Shown here: positions 24,525 to 33,700 of the stretch, in pieces | How the letters are laid out: the number at the start of each line of letters is the position of its first letter | How positions within the stretch are numbered: position 1 is the first letter of the stretch | Assembly: GCA_038063315.1 (NCBI GenBank) | Contig: JBBTVI010000027.1 | Span: 1-60,947, forward strand | Length of the DNA: 60,947 nucleotides | Reading direction: 5' to 3' | Source: JBBTVI01 sp038063315 | GTDB lineage: Bacteria > Patescibacteriota > Minisyncoccia > Sungbacterales > HO2-52-23 | Made by a program: the position numbers and the translations under genes | The notes under the pieces: model-generated | Database searches by the model: none | What the model was told of the DNA's origin: nothing | What the model saw: only the letters and a program-made list of their open reading frames with translations

Positions 24525-25853
24525 ATGACGCACACCGCCGCTTCTCTTCCTAAATCCCGGTTGAAAATTGATGTCCGTCTGACGCCCGAAGAGTTCGCGC
24601 CGCACCTCACGCGTGCGGCGGTTTTGATGTCGGAAGAAAATCCGATTGACGGGTTCCGCCCGGGTAAGGCCCCATATGACGCGGTGCGCCGCGTCGCGGG
24701 TGAAGCGTCTCTTGAGCGCAGGGGCGCGGAGATTGCGATCGGGAAAACATACCAAGATGTTATCAAGGCACTCACTCTTGAGGGAAAAATAACAGAGGAC
24801 TGCCCAGCCGTGGGATCTCCGGAGATTGCGGTGACGGAGGCCGGCGGACAGAAAGGCCTTGCGTATACAATTGTTTTATCCTTGACGCCATCGGTGGCTT
24901 TGCCGGACGATTACCGTATTCGCGTAGGGCGCGTCCGTTCGGAGAAGAAGGATGCGGATATATCGGATGAGGAGATGGCCAAAGCCCTTGATGAGATTCG
25001 GGAATCGCGCGCGGCCTTGATTACCGTTGACCGTCCGGCTGAGACAGGGGATGCGGTAGAGATTGATTTTGTCGCGCGCCAGGCCGGAGTCAAAATCGAA
25101 CAGGGAGAGTCGCGTCATCACCCGTTTATTCTCGGACGGGGGCGGTTTATCCCGGGATTTGAAGAAGAACTTATCGGGATGGCCGCTGGCGCCCAAAAGG
25201 ATTTTACAATTGTGGTGCCGCCGGATTGGCGCGATACGGCTCTCAGGGGCAAAGCGCTTGATTTTCACGTGGTTATGCAGCTTGTACAGGAACGCCTCAT
25301 TCCGGAGGCAACGGACGAATTTGCGCGTTCCCTGGGGGACTTTGCGTCTATGGAGGATCTGACGGCGCGAATAAAGGACGGTATCCGGCGCGGAAAGGAG
25401 CGCGATAAAGAGCTGCGCCTCCGCAACCGGATTCTTGAGGAGATGCGGCGGAGTTCGGTTCTCGGCGAGATGCCCGAGGTTCTGATTGTCGAAGAATGCC
25501 GCGCGCTCCTCAGTGAGTATCGCTCGGCGCTTGAGAGTTCCGGCATGGCCTGGACCGAGTACCTCCTGCATGTTGGGAAGACCGAGGAGAAATTATTGAA
25601 GGAAAACGCGGACAAGGCCGCGGATCGGGCCGCATCAGCGCTGGTGCTCCGCGCGATTGCGCGGCGCGAGGGAATCACGCCGGATGATCGGGACGTTGAT
25701 GCTCGGGTTGACGCGTTTTTACAGACGGCCTCTTCGGATGAAAAAAGGCGTCTTGATAGAGAGGCGCTCCGCGCGCATTTCCGAGGAGCGCTCCGCAACG
25801 AAAAAGTGTTTGAATTTTTGGAAGAGCAAACGAAAGTTCATGAGGAAGTTTAA
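24525..25853 (+). CDS. tig: Trigger factor (ribosome-bound chaperone)
   Basis: 442 residues. N-terminal ribosome-binding domain with a GFRPGKAP signature (residues 43-50), FKBP-type peptidyl-prolyl isomerase domain (about 155-240, with FIPGFEEELIGMAAGAQKDF), then the long helical C-terminal cradle. Length and domain order are normal for Tig. The stop codon TAA (25851-25853) lies inside the left arm of a 41-base palindrome (25844-25884), so the last codons and the stop are repeat-derived. That palindrome may also end or stabilise the transcript. It follows the retropepsin gene closely. Confidence 0.93.
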   Translation: MTHTAASLPKSRLKIDVRLTPEEFAPHLTRAAVLMSEENPIDGFRPGKAPYDAVRRVAGEASLERRGAEIAIGKTYQDVIKALTLEGKITEDCPAVGSPEIAVTEAGGQKGLAYTIVLSLTPSVALPDDYRIRVGRVRSEKKDADISDEEMAKALDEIRESRAALITVDRPAETGDAVEIDFVARQAGVKIEQGESRHHPFILGRGRFIPGFEEELIGMAAGAQKDFTIVVPPDWRDTALRGKALDFHVVMQLVQERLIPEATDEFARSLGDFASMEDLTARIKDGIRRGKERDKELRLRNRILEEMRRSSVLGEMPEVLIVEECRALLSEYRSALESSGMAWTEYLLHVGKTEEKLLKENADKAADRAASALVLRAIARREGITPDDRDVDARVDAFLQTASSDEKRRLDREALRAHFRGALRNEKVFEFLEEQTKVHEEV

Positions 25854-25884
25854 CCTCGTAAGCCGCTTACGAGGTTAAACTTCC
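25844..25884. repeat. Family E core palindrome overlapping the tig stop codon
   Basis: Perfect 19-base arms (GGAAGTTTAACCTCGTAAG and its complement) around the 3-base loop CCG. The flanks ATGAGGA and CCAATGAG match those of the other E elements at 41901 and 58482. Confidence 0.85.
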
Positions 25885-25938
25885 AATGAGCGCATCTGTT
25901 AAAAATTTGGTGAAGAATGCAGAAATAGGTCGCTTTCT

Positions 25939-26018
25939 GTCATTCCCGCGCAGGCGGGAATCCAGGTTTTTGTCTGACAATAGAACTGAACCTGGACCCC
26001 CGCCTTCGCGGGGGTGAC
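25939..26018. repeat. Family D repeat
   Basis: CATTCCCGCGCAGGCGGGAA hairpin, a variable middle, then CCCCCGCCTTCGCGGGGGTG. It lies in the 357-base gap between tig and the next gene. The remaining 190 bases there show only an AT-rich imperfect palindrome (TGATAATTTATATATCA near 26130) and no gene. Confidence 0.8.
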
Positions 26019-26210
26019 ATAAGAAGTGCGTTATTCACCAAACTTGTTTTTTCCCTTCTGATGTTGTGCATAACTGCGTCTTGCTCTCTCTGTCGGGTAA
26101 GCCACAATAAGGGCATACATCGTTCATTGATAATTTATATATCAGTACTCCCGTTTTTAGTGAGTCGTACTTTGGGAAACGGTTGATCCGATGACGCATG
26201 GGGTGTTGTG

Positions 26211-28868
26211 ATGGCTATTGAATGCACTGAAAAAGAGCAAAACGAAAACGATATTGACGGCGCGTCTCCCCTGGGTGAGGAGAACATGGCGCATGCCGAC
26301 GGCCGGCTGCACGCGCTTTTGGGGTATTTCAAAAATCTCCATTCGGTTGCAATTCCGAAGACGTCCGCGGACAATCCGTTTGTGATTCGGGCGCAAAACC
26401 CTCGCTATCCAAAAGTGATGGTGATCAACGCGCCTTTGATCGGAACATTGGAGGCCGCAAATTCCGATGGCCGTATTTTTCAAAACGCCCTTCAATGGGC
26501 TGAGGCCGCGCGCTGCGATGCCGTCATTCTGACGGGTCCGGTTATTTGGTTTCCCACGGAGAAATATGGCAGCCAAAGGCCGACGAAGGTTCAGGTTGTA
26601 AGCGTTCATGTGGATGCGGATCTTATCGCAAAAAGTTATCCGCCGCGCGTTTTGGAAAGTTTGGGCGGAGCCGAAGAGATCCGGCGTCAACAGAGGCCGC
26701 TTTTTTTGACGACGACCGTCTATCTCGAGCATCTGATGCGTATTTTTGCGCGACTGCTCCGTGACAATGCGGGCCGTCTTCTCTTTTCAGGGCCGATTTT
26801 GATGGTGCTCGGCGATATGGAAGAAAATATAGCCAATTACTACGCAAACGAGCAGATTCGTATCGCGGTTTTTGAGGAGCGCCGGCGTGCGAGGAGTCAT
26901 ATAAGGCGCCTTCGGCAAACCGCGCGCCTTGCCCGGCGTTTTGATTCGTTTGATCCGGATGATCTTTCTCCGGCAAAAAAAGCCGCATGGGACAAAGAGT
27001 GCGGTGAATTCGGAATCCCTTTTTCCGAACTCGGAGGGCTCGATATTGCGGCGTTGGAGGACGAAATTTCCCAATGGGAACGTTACAGCGCTTATTACGC
27101 TTTAATGGGCAATGCCGATCCGGAATTCGTCCAACAGCTCATGCCGCAGATGAAGCGTTACATGGCCGCGTGTTTTTCTTCTGCGGCTCCGACAATCACC
27201 GTCGTCGGCATCGGCGATACTTTTTTCCGGATGGGCAGCCACCTGGTGGAAGTGGTTTCCGATAAATCGGGCAACAACATCCGCGGCGGTTTTGCGGGGA
27301 AGCTGCGCCACGGGCTTTATAGTTATGTGAAGGGTCACGAAGGAACCAGCGTCGTTGACGTCATGCTCGGCGCAGGTCTGAATCCGTATCTCACGGAGCT
27401 TTTCGTCACGCACCGCGTGCGCGCCTACGCGGATACTCTCGATGACGTGCGCATGTCTCAGGTATATCAGCTTCCCGCCTGTATTGACGCCGCGCTTTAC
27501 CGCGAGATCGTACGCGGGATGGTCCGCGCGAAAGACGATCTGACGCGTCTTGCGAGTTTTGCCAATCAGGAATCGGGCGCTGTGATTCTCTCGCGCGACG
27601 AGGAGAGCGCGATTCCGAAAACCGAATATTTGGGCAGCGCGTTTCTGACCAATGCCGGGATTTTTTCATCAATGGACGCTTTGGAAAACGCCGTTTCCGG
27701 GCGCGATGGCCGCAGCCAGATGATGTACCACTACAAAGAGGGCTGCACGCATTACGGGGCCGCGCATATCGCGCGCTACCCCGCCCCGGCCGATCCCGAC
27801 CGGCGGTATGTCAAGTATCATTACCAGGTGGTGTTCGAGATGCTCTACAAAAACCGCGTTCCGATCGTCGGGTATGAAAACGACGGGGATATCCAGCAGT
27901 GGTACAACTACGCGGTGCACCGGGAAGGAAATTTTGAACACAAAACGCCGGAAGAAATTCTGGTAATGTTGGACGATCTCGGCCCGGCGCGGAAGGGCCG
28001 GAAAAAGATGCTCGAGGCGCTTATTCTTGAGCAGACGATACTCGGCGGCGTGATTCAGCCGCAGGATCAAATCGTGGGATATGTGGAGTCGCTCCGGCGC
28101 CATTTCCCCTTTTTCCGTGAATTGGTGCTCCGTGCCGCGTCCTGCGGCATTGAGCATGAGGGGCGGCTCGGTATTTTGACCATCGGCCAGGGAAACCACA
28201 ACGACCATACGTGGAAGCACAGCGATGTGCGTTTTGATGAAGGGCGGTGGACCCGCGAGAAACTGCTTCTTGAGTTGATCGTCGCTTACCCGGATCTTGC
28301 GCGCGTCTTGCCGGAGGCGATTTGCGCTCCGAATCTTGACGGTTTGGGGGAGGCGCGGGGGCTTTTCGGTGTCCGTGTCCGCGAGATAGCGGTATCGCAT
28401 AAGAATGGCCGCGAAAGCGCGAGAAAGGGATCGGCATATCGCCGTCCGTATCAATATGGTTTATACATGCTGCATAAACAGGGAACAAGCAAGACAAAAG
28501 ACAACATGAGAGGAATGGTTGAAGGATTCAGCTGGCTCGGAACCGCATCTCAGTATGAATCCGGTCGCTTTACGGTCAATCTCGGAGGGGATGATCACCT
28601 CGGCGGAATGGCTGTCACGCGGAGCGCATTTCATATAAAGACCGGAGGCCAGATGTTTGAAGGGCAATTCGGGAGGCGGCTCCGCTTTCCGGAGCAGAAT
28701 ATTTTTTCCGCGGTTTGGGGAGTGCCGGCGGGCGGTCCCGCGTGGGGGCCACTTGTTTTCATCCCCATTGACTACCGCGCGGTGCGCAAGTACGCGGATA
28801 AACCGTGCGATTTGAGCCCGCAGCTTTTTGATAATTCGTTCCAGCCCGTCTATCAGCGGACAGCGTAG
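26211..28868 (+). CDS. Unrecognised 886-residue soluble protein, possibly a degenerate phosphoesterase
   Basis: 885-886 residues (ATG 26211 or GTG three bases earlier; a further ATG at 26286 is preceded by GAGGAG). No signal peptide or membrane helix. The segment VMVINAPLIGTLEAANS, followed by about 45 residues and VILTGPVIW, has the spacing of the first two metal-binding blocks of calcineurin-like phosphoesterases, but the D-x-H and GD residues are missing. VLGDMEENIA stands where GNHE would be. Other His/Asp-rich spots are TIGQGNHNDHTWKHSD and LGGDDHLGG near the C-terminus. So it may be a degenerate phosphoesterase, or a different fold with those late motifs as the active site. lon lies downstream after a terminator. 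I do not recognise the family with confidence. Confidence 0.55.
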   Translation: MAIECTEKEQNENDIDGASPLGEENMAHADGRLHALLGYFKNLHSVAIPKTSADNPFVIRAQNPRYPKVMVINAPLIGTLEAANSDGRIFQNALQWAEAARCDAVILTGPVIWFPTEKYGSQRPTKVQVVSVHVDADLIAKSYPPRVLESLGGAEEIRRQQRPLFLTTTVYLEHLMRIFARLLRDNAGRLLFSGPILMVLGDMEENIANYYANEQIRIAVFEERRRARSHIRRLRQTARLARRFDSFDPDDLSPAKKAAWDKECGEFGIPFSELGGLDIAALEDEISQWERYSAYYALMGNADPEFVQQLMPQMKRYMAACFSSAAPTITVVGIGDTFFRMGSHLVEVVSDKSGNNIRGGFAGKLRHGLYSYVKGHEGTSVVDVMLGAGLNPYLTELFVTHRVRAYADTLDDVRMSQVYQLPACIDAALYREIVRGMVRAKDDLTRLASFANQESGAVILSRDEESAIPKTEYLGSAFLTNAGIFSSMDALENAVSGRDGRSQMMYHYKEGCTHYGAAHIARYPAPADPDRRYVKYHYQVVFEMLYKNRVPIVGYENDGDIQQWYNYAVHREGNFEHKTPEEILVMLDDLGPARKGRKKMLEALILEQTILGGVIQPQDQIVGYVESLRRHFPFFRELVLRAASCGIEHEGRLGILTIGQGNHNDHTWKHSDVRFDEGRWTREKLLLELIVAYPDLARVLPEAICAPNLDGLGEARGLFGVRVREIAVSHKNGRESARKGSAYRRPYQYGLYMLHKQGTSKTKDNMRGMVEGFSWLGTASQYESGRFTVNLGGDDHLGGMAVTRSAFHIKTGGQMFEGQFGRRLRFPEQNIFSAVWGVPAGGPAWGPLVFIPIDYRAVRKYADKPCDLSPQLFDNSFQPVYQRTA

Positions 28869-28908
28869 TGTTGTTTCGCCGATAAACAAATTTTTCATCA
28901 CCGGACAA

Positions 28909-28936
28909 CCCCTTCGCGCTCGCGGAGGGGATTTTT
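28909..28936 (+). terminator. Rho-independent terminator after the 886-residue protein gene
   Basis: Stem CCCCTTCGCG / CGCGGAGGGG (one G-U pair) with a two-base loop, then ATTTTT. Confidence 0.8.
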
Positions 28937-29077
28937 CCGTCTGACCCGCGATGCAGCGACGGACTGGAAAAATGCCGCGATCTGCATTAAAGTGAAAATA
29001 CTTCTTCGTACCTTTTTAATTGAATAGTGTGTTGGGGATTTTCAATCAAGGCGCCCGATGGCGCAAAGGAGTTTGGC

Positions 29078-31519
29078 ATGGGACGGAAAAATTCCGCCAA
29101 AGACCGCACGCATCCGGTTCTTCCGGTTTTTCCACTGATTCTACCCGTGATTTTCCCGGGCGCGGAGTATGAACAGATTCTTGAATTCGAGGATGACGAA
29201 AGCGCGGGACGGGCCAAAAAATTTCTCGGCCGTTTCGGACGCATTATCGCCGCAAACGTCCGGGATCCGGCTAACCCGGACCGGTCGCTGGATAATCTCC
29301 TTCCGGTCAATATGCTCTGTCGTGTTCTTGCGGCAACAGCTGACCGGCAGTTGATTCTGAATTTGACAGGGCATTGGCGCGTTTTTATCAAAGATATATC
29401 CGTCGGCGGAGTGTTGCCGTCGGTGCAATGGGCGCGTATGCCGGAAGAGAATGTCGGGGCGGATGAGATCGCAACTCAGGATGTATTGGAGCCGCTTCGC
29501 ATTGTGCGCGATTGCTTCGCGCGATTGATTCATCCTCACATTCCTCCCCTGTGGATGAACGCGGTTTCGCCGCGCACATTACCGATTTTAATAGATGCCG
29601 TATCGTGGACTCTTGCGCGGAGCGAAAGCGAAAAAATCGCGGGCGATCTTTTTCAGATTTTGTGCGATCCGCGCGTCCTTCGGCGTCTGGCGTTTCTTGC
29701 GGAACTGCTTGAGCGTATCGTTCGAAATCCGGGCCTCATGGGCGCGGACGCATTTTCGGTGCCCGTGGAACAGGACAAGGAGGGGTCGAAATCCGATCAC
29801 CCGTTGAATCGCCGGTACGGCGCAATCAAGGACCGGCTTCCGGCGATTGTCCGCCAGCGCATCGAGGAGTTGTTGCCTCACGTGGCCGGAGAGTCGGAGA
29901 CGAGCCACATTAATGCGCGGTACGTCGAAGTTCTTCTGCAGCTTCCCTGGGCCGACAGCACGAATGACCCTGTTGATTTTCAGCGCGTGCGCGCGGTTCT
30001 GGAGGAAGATCATTGGGGTCTTGATAAGGTGAAGGAGCGGATTCCTGAGTTTCTCGCGACTCAACGCTGTAATCCGAAGTCGCGCGGGTCAATTCTTTGT
30101 TTTGTGGGGCCTCCGGGCGTGGGCAAGACCTCTCTCGGGGCCTCCATCGCGCGCGCTTTGGGGAGAAAATTCGAGCGCATGAGCTTGGGCGGGGTGCACG
30201 ACGAGGCGGAAATCCGCGGACACCGGCGCACCTACATCGGCGCATTGCCTGGCAGGATTTTACAGGCGATCCGCCGGGCCGGAACGAATAATCCGGTTCT
30301 GATGCTTGATGAGATAGACAAGCTGGGCCGTAGCGGCCATGGCGATCCGGCATCAGCCCTTCTCGAAATTCTGGATCCTGCGCAAAACAACACGTTTTAT
30401 GACAACTATCTGGATTTGCCGTTTGACTTGTCGCGTGTGTTTTTCATCACAACGGCCAATACGCTTGATTCAATTCCGTCCGCGCTGCTCGACCGGATGG
30501 AGATTGTGCATCTTGCCTGTTACGGCGCCGAGGAGAAGGCCGAGATTGCGCGGCGCTTCACTATCCGCCAACTTCACGAGGATTACGGCATGGTATCGGC
30601 CGATGCATCGCTTCCCCATTGCCCGCCGGTAACGGTTTCGTTTACGGACCCGGCCCTGCGGTTAATTGTCTCGCGTTACACCGCCGACGGCGGAATGCGT
30701 GAAACCGAGCAGAGGATCGGGACAATTCTTCGTAAAATTCTTCTCGCGTCTGCAATGGGCGAGACGCCGGCGTTCGTTGTGACGGCGCGCAATGTCAAAA
30801 AGTATCTGGGCGATCCGCCGGTGCGTGAATGGTTTCCCGATCTCGGGTTTTTGCGTCCGGGCGTTGCCGTGGTGATCTATGTGACCACAAACGGCAATGG
30901 CGAGATCGGCTGCGTGGAGGCCAGCTACAGACCGAGTAGCCATTTCGACTGTCTGAGCACGGGCTCTTTGGGAGATGTTTTGGCCGAATCCGTTGAGGTC
31001 GCGATTGACCGCCTGATCCATACGGGCGGGGTGCTCGAAGGAATTTCCAACAAGATTTTTATCCACGTTCATTTTCCGAAGGGCGCAACGCCCAAGGACG
31101 GACCGTCGGCCGGCCTCCAGACGTTTGCCGCGTGCTTTTCTGTTTTGATCAGAGAGCCCCTGAAGCCATATTTTGCGGCAACGGGCGAGATTGCGCTGGC
31201 GCAGGGGACGGTGTTCCCGGTGGGCGGGATCCGCGCAAAACTGCTTGCGGCCGAGCGCGCGGGCATCCGCGAGGTTGTCATTCCGCGCGCCAATGCGAAG
31301 GACCTGGCGGATCTTTCTCCGGCGATGCGCGCTCGTACGGATGTGATCGAGACGCGCCGTCTGCGTAAGACACTGCAGGCGGTTTCACGCGAGAAAAAAA
31401 CGCGCTTCACCGTCTATTGTGTTGACAAGCCGGAAGAAGTTCTTGCGCTTGCGTTTCCCGACCATTTCCCTCCGTCGCCGGAGGTATTGAGCGTCCTGAC
31501 CGGAGGCGGTGCCATATAA
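29078..31519 (+). CDS. lon: ATP-dependent protease Lon
   Basis: 813 residues from ATG 29078, chosen because GGAG lies six bases upstream, one of the few clear ribosome binding sites in the window. A GTG 51 bases earlier is the alternative. N-terminal substrate domain (about 14-230), AAA+ module with Walker A GPPGVGKT (344-351) and Walker B VLMLDEIDK, and protease domain with catalytic Ser677 in PKDGPSAG and Lys721 in GGIRAKLLAA. The KEK of most LonA proteins is RAK here, but the catalytic lysine is kept. It is framed by terminators on both sides, so it is probably a single-gene transcript. Confidence 0.95.
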   Translation: MGRKNSAKDRTHPVLPVFPLILPVIFPGAEYEQILEFEDDESAGRAKKFLGRFGRIIAANVRDPANPDRSLDNLLPVNMLCRVLAATADRQLILNLTGHWRVFIKDISVGGVLPSVQWARMPEENVGADEIATQDVLEPLRIVRDCFARLIHPHIPPLWMNAVSPRTLPILIDAVSWTLARSESEKIAGDLFQILCDPRVLRRLAFLAELLERIVRNPGLMGADAFSVPVEQDKEGSKSDHPLNRRYGAIKDRLPAIVRQRIEELLPHVAGESETSHINARYVEVLLQLPWADSTNDPVDFQRVRAVLEEDHWGLDKVKERIPEFLATQRCNPKSRGSILCFVGPPGVGKTSLGASIARALGRKFERMSLGGVHDEAEIRGHRRTYIGALPGRILQAIRRAGTNNPVLMLDEIDKLGRSGHGDPASALLEILDPAQNNTFYDNYLDLPFDLSRVFFITTANTLDSIPSALLDRMEIVHLACYGAEEKAEIARRFTIRQLHEDYGMVSADASLPHCPPVTVSFTDPALRLIVSRYTADGGMRETEQRIGTILRKILLASAMGETPAFVVTARNVKKYLGDPPVREWFPDLGFLRPGVAVVIYVTTNGNGEIGCVEASYRPSSHFDCLSTGSLGDVLAESVEVAIDRLIHTGGVLEGISNKIFIHVHFPKGATPKDGPSAGLQTFAACFSVLIREPLKPYFAATGEIALAQGTVFPVGGIRAKLLAAERAGIREVVIPRANAKDLADLSPAMRARTDVIETRRLRKTLQAVSREKKTRFTVYCVDKPEEVLALAFPDHFPPSPEVLSVLTGGGAI

Positions 31520-31527
31520 CCATTTTA

Positions 31528-31556
31528 ACAGGGTGGAAATTTCACCCTGTTTTTTG
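31528..31556 (+). terminator. Rho-independent terminator of lon
   Basis: Arms ACAGGGTG (31528-31535) and CACCCTGT (31543-31550), then a run of T. Confidence 0.88.
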
Positions 31557-31573
31557 TATATTTGTAAGAATAG

Positions 31574-31698
31574 GACTTTGGCAAATTTGCTTGATGTCTT
31601 TTTACACGCGTTGATGGAGGCGTATGAGGAGGTTAAACCTCCAATGAGTACATGTCTTCTGACAGATATTGCATCGTTTTCGGGAAATTTGCTAAAGT
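31574..31698. mobile_element. Family E MITE-like element, short form
   Basis: 125 bases with inverted ends ACTTTGGCAAATTT (31574-31587) and AAATTTGCTAAAGT (31685-31698), 13 of 14 matching. The centre has the small palindrome GGAGGTTAAACCTCC, where the long form carries an extra 26-base hairpin. No coding capacity. It ends 14 bases before the mltG start. Confidence 0.78.
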
Positions 31699-31712
31699 TC
31701 AAAAAACGCCAT

Positions 31713-32741
31713 ATGATCCACCGTAAATTATTCATCACAGCGGTTGGGACGTTACTCGCCATTATTTTTCTGGCCATAGAAATATACGCGCCGCATACTT
31801 TTTTTGAGGGAACGAAGCCCATTACAATCCCTTCGGACTCCGGAGCGCGCGCCATCGGGAGCATTCTGAAGACGGAGGGCGCGATCCGTTCCCGCTGGGT
31901 CTTTGTCTTATACGCGGCATTGACCGGACAGGCCTCGGCACTCAAGCCAGGACGCTATGTCTTCAGTTCGCGCGATACAATTCCGGCCATCGCGCGGGCT
32001 ATCGCCGAGGGCCGCGCCGTCTATGTTGAGGTCGTCATTCCTGAAGGGTGGACTGCGGAAGATATCGCGAGTCGCCTGTTCCGACTCGATGTACTGACAA
32101 AAGACATCTTTCTGTCTTTTGTCAGTACTCCGCCGGGTGGATTTGCCGCGCGTTTTGATTTCTTGGGGTCCGGCGCGTCGGCGCCCCGCCAATCGCTGGA
32201 AGGATATCTTTTTCCGGATACATACCGCTTCAGCGCCGGAGGAGAGGCGGAGGCAGTGGCTGATGCGTTTCTAAAAAACTTCGGAGCCAAACTGACTCCG
32301 GCGCTGCGCGCCGCCGCGGAGAATCGCGGCCGGACGATTCGGGATATCGTCATTATGGCCTCTATTCTTGAGCGAGAGGTTGTCTCCAATGATGATCGCG
32401 CGGTGGTCTCCGGTATTTTATGGAAGCGCCTTAAGGCGGGGATGCCGCTTCAGGTGGATGCGACGATCAGCTACATTCTCAAGATAGAGGCCGGGGCTGG
32501 GCAGCGGCCGGACGGCAAACTGACCACCGACGATCTCGCCATTGATTCGCCGTATAATACCTATAAATTCGCGGGTCTTCCCTCGGGGCCCATCGGAAAT
32601 CCGGGCATTTCGGCCATCGCGGCCGCCATTGATCCGAGGGAGACGCCGTATCTTTATTATCTGTCGCGGCCGGACGGCGTTACTGTTTTTTCGCGCACAC
32701 TCAAAGAACACAACGCCGCAAAGGCGCGTTATTTGAGGTAG
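31713..32741 (+). CDS. mltG: Endolytic murein transglycosylase MltG (YceG family)
   Basis: 342 residues from ATG 31713. Upstream in-frame codons only translate the family E element. One N-terminal membrane anchor (about 6-25), a LysM-like region including the VVIPEGWTAEDIA segment, then the YceG catalytic domain. The catalytic Glu is in MASILEREV. GMPLQVDATISYIL and the later YNTYKFAGLPSGPIGNPG are family signatures. It cleaves nascent glycan strands outside the membrane and sets their length. Near the beginning of the catalytic region the DNA carries a direct/inverted repeat of CTGACAAAAGACA (about 32095-32130), a possible small in-frame insertion. Confidence 0.93.
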   Translation: MIHRKLFITAVGTLLAIIFLAIEIYAPHTFFEGTKPITIPSDSGARAIGSILKTEGAIRSRWVFVLYAALTGQASALKPGRYVFSSRDTIPAIARAIAEGRAVYVEVVIPEGWTAEDIASRLFRLDVLTKDIFLSFVSTPPGGFAARFDFLGSGASAPRQSLEGYLFPDTYRFSAGGEAEAVADAFLKNFGAKLTPALRAAAENRGRTIRDIVIMASILEREVVSNDDRAVVSGILWKRLKAGMPLQVDATISYILKIEAGAGQRPDGKLTTDDLAIDSPYNTYKFAGLPSGPIGNPGISAIAAAIDPRETPYLYYLSRPDGVTVFSRTLKEHNAAKARYLR

Positions 32742-32748
32742 GATTCGC

Positions 32749-32775
32749 TTGACGGGCAAAGGAGGAAAGTATAAT
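32749..32775 (+). promoter_or_regulatory. Promoter of the VapBC module
   Basis: TTGACG (32749-32754), a short 15-base spacer, TATAAT (32770-32775). About 25 bases of leader precede ATG 32806. Confidence 0.6.
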
Positions 32776-32805
32776 ATGTAAAACGAAATCTTAAAAGTAA
32801 AACTT

Positions 32806-33048
32806 ATGTCAACGGTCAAACTGTCCCAAAAATATCAAATGGTCGTGCCAAAGGAGATACGAAAAAAAATGCGGCTGAGCGCCGGCGTTCGTGTGTCGTT
32901 ATATCCGATTGATGAAGACAGGGCGCTTTTGGTCAAACATCCGAAAGATCCTGTGCGGGCGCTCAAGGGTCTTGGCAAGGAAATATGGAAGTCGCTGGGC
33001 GGGGTGGATGCGTATATACGGAATGAGCGCGATTCATGGAAGGCGTAA
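32806..33048 (+). CDS. vapB: AbrB/MazE-type antitoxin VapB
   Basis: 80 residues. The N-terminal swapped-hairpin DNA-binding domain is clear: VKLSQKYQMVVPKEIRKKM followed by a GVRVSLYPID segment. The C-terminal tail of about 35 residues would wrap and inhibit the toxin. It overlaps the next gene by 13 bases, so toxin translation is coupled. A sigma70-like promoter with an unusually short spacer lies upstream and is the natural site for autoregulation by the complex. Confidence 0.88.
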   Translation: MSTVKLSQKYQMVVPKEIRKKMRLSAGVRVSLYPIDEDRALLVKHPKDPVRALKGLGKEIWKSLGGVDAYIRNERDSWKA

Positions 33049-33443
33049 TCGGCATAGACAGTACGGTGTTTATGTATCTTCTCGCCGAGGATAGACGCTA
33101 TTTGGCGCGCGTGGAACGGCTTTTGTCCGACGTGCGGGACGGCAAAATCAACGGGATCTTTTCATGCATCGGGTTGATTGAACTCCTGACGGGTCCGAAA
33201 AAACGCGGACAGTATGATATTGCATCGCGGTATCGCGAGATCATCGGGCAATTTCCCCATCTTTCCATCCGCGGGCTCAATGAGCGCATTGTGGATCTTG
33301 CCTCCACTCTCCGCGCGGAGTATGGTTTGCGGACGCCGGATGCGATTCACATTGCAACGGCAATTGACGGGGGCGCGATTGCGTTTGTCACCAATGACAG
33401 GCGGCTTAAAAAAGTGAAGGAAATACGGATTGATTTGCTGTAA
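33036..33443 (+). CDS. vapC: PIN-domain toxin VapC
   Basis: 135 residues. Acidic active-site residues in order: IGIDSTVFMYLL (Asp), LIELLTGP (Glu), RTPDAIHIATA (Asp) and FVTNDRRLK (Asp). All four are kept, so it should be an active Mg2+-dependent RNase. Targets of VapC proteins are usually tRNA or rRNA, and a tRNA-Ser gene happens to follow 49 bases downstream. Its start overlaps vapB. Confidence 0.92.
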   Translation: MEGVIGIDSTVFMYLLAEDRRYLARVERLLSDVRDGKINGIFSCIGLIELLTGPKKRGQYDIASRYREIIGQFPHLSIRGLNERIVDLASTLRAEYGLRTPDAIHIATAIDGGAIAFVTNDRRLKKVKEIRIDLL

Positions 33444-33491
33444 GAAATCTTGCGGGCCTCAGACGGAAAAACCGTTCTTTTGAAAACGCAT

Positions 33492-33573
33492 GGTGGGTTC
33501 GCCTAATGGTAGGGCATCGGTCTTGAAAACCGACGGGCGAAAGCCCTTGCAGGTTCGAGTCCTGCACCCACCG
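33492..33573 (+). tRNA. tRNA-Ser (UGA anticodon)
   Basis: 82 bases. Acceptor stem GGTGGGT / ACCCACC, D arm GCC...GGC, anticodon stem TCGGT / ACCGA with loop CTTGAAA (anticodon TGA), an extended variable arm GGGC-GAAA-GCCC as expected for class II serine tRNA, and T arm GCAGG-TTCGAGT-CCTGC. CCA is not encoded. Confidence 0.95.
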
Positions 33574-33700
33574 CACTATTTCCTACCAGTCGTTTGTAAC
33601 CCCTCACCGCTCAAGGGAGAATGGCTTGGACTGCGACAACCGAGCGAGTGTGGGAAGGAAGTTCCCACGATTCATGGTTTCCACCTTGGGAGCTGGACAC

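Noticed and set aside
27669..28454. 261-codon open frame opposite the 886-residue protein gene
   Set aside because: Antisense shadow with Arg/His-rich random composition. No start signal.
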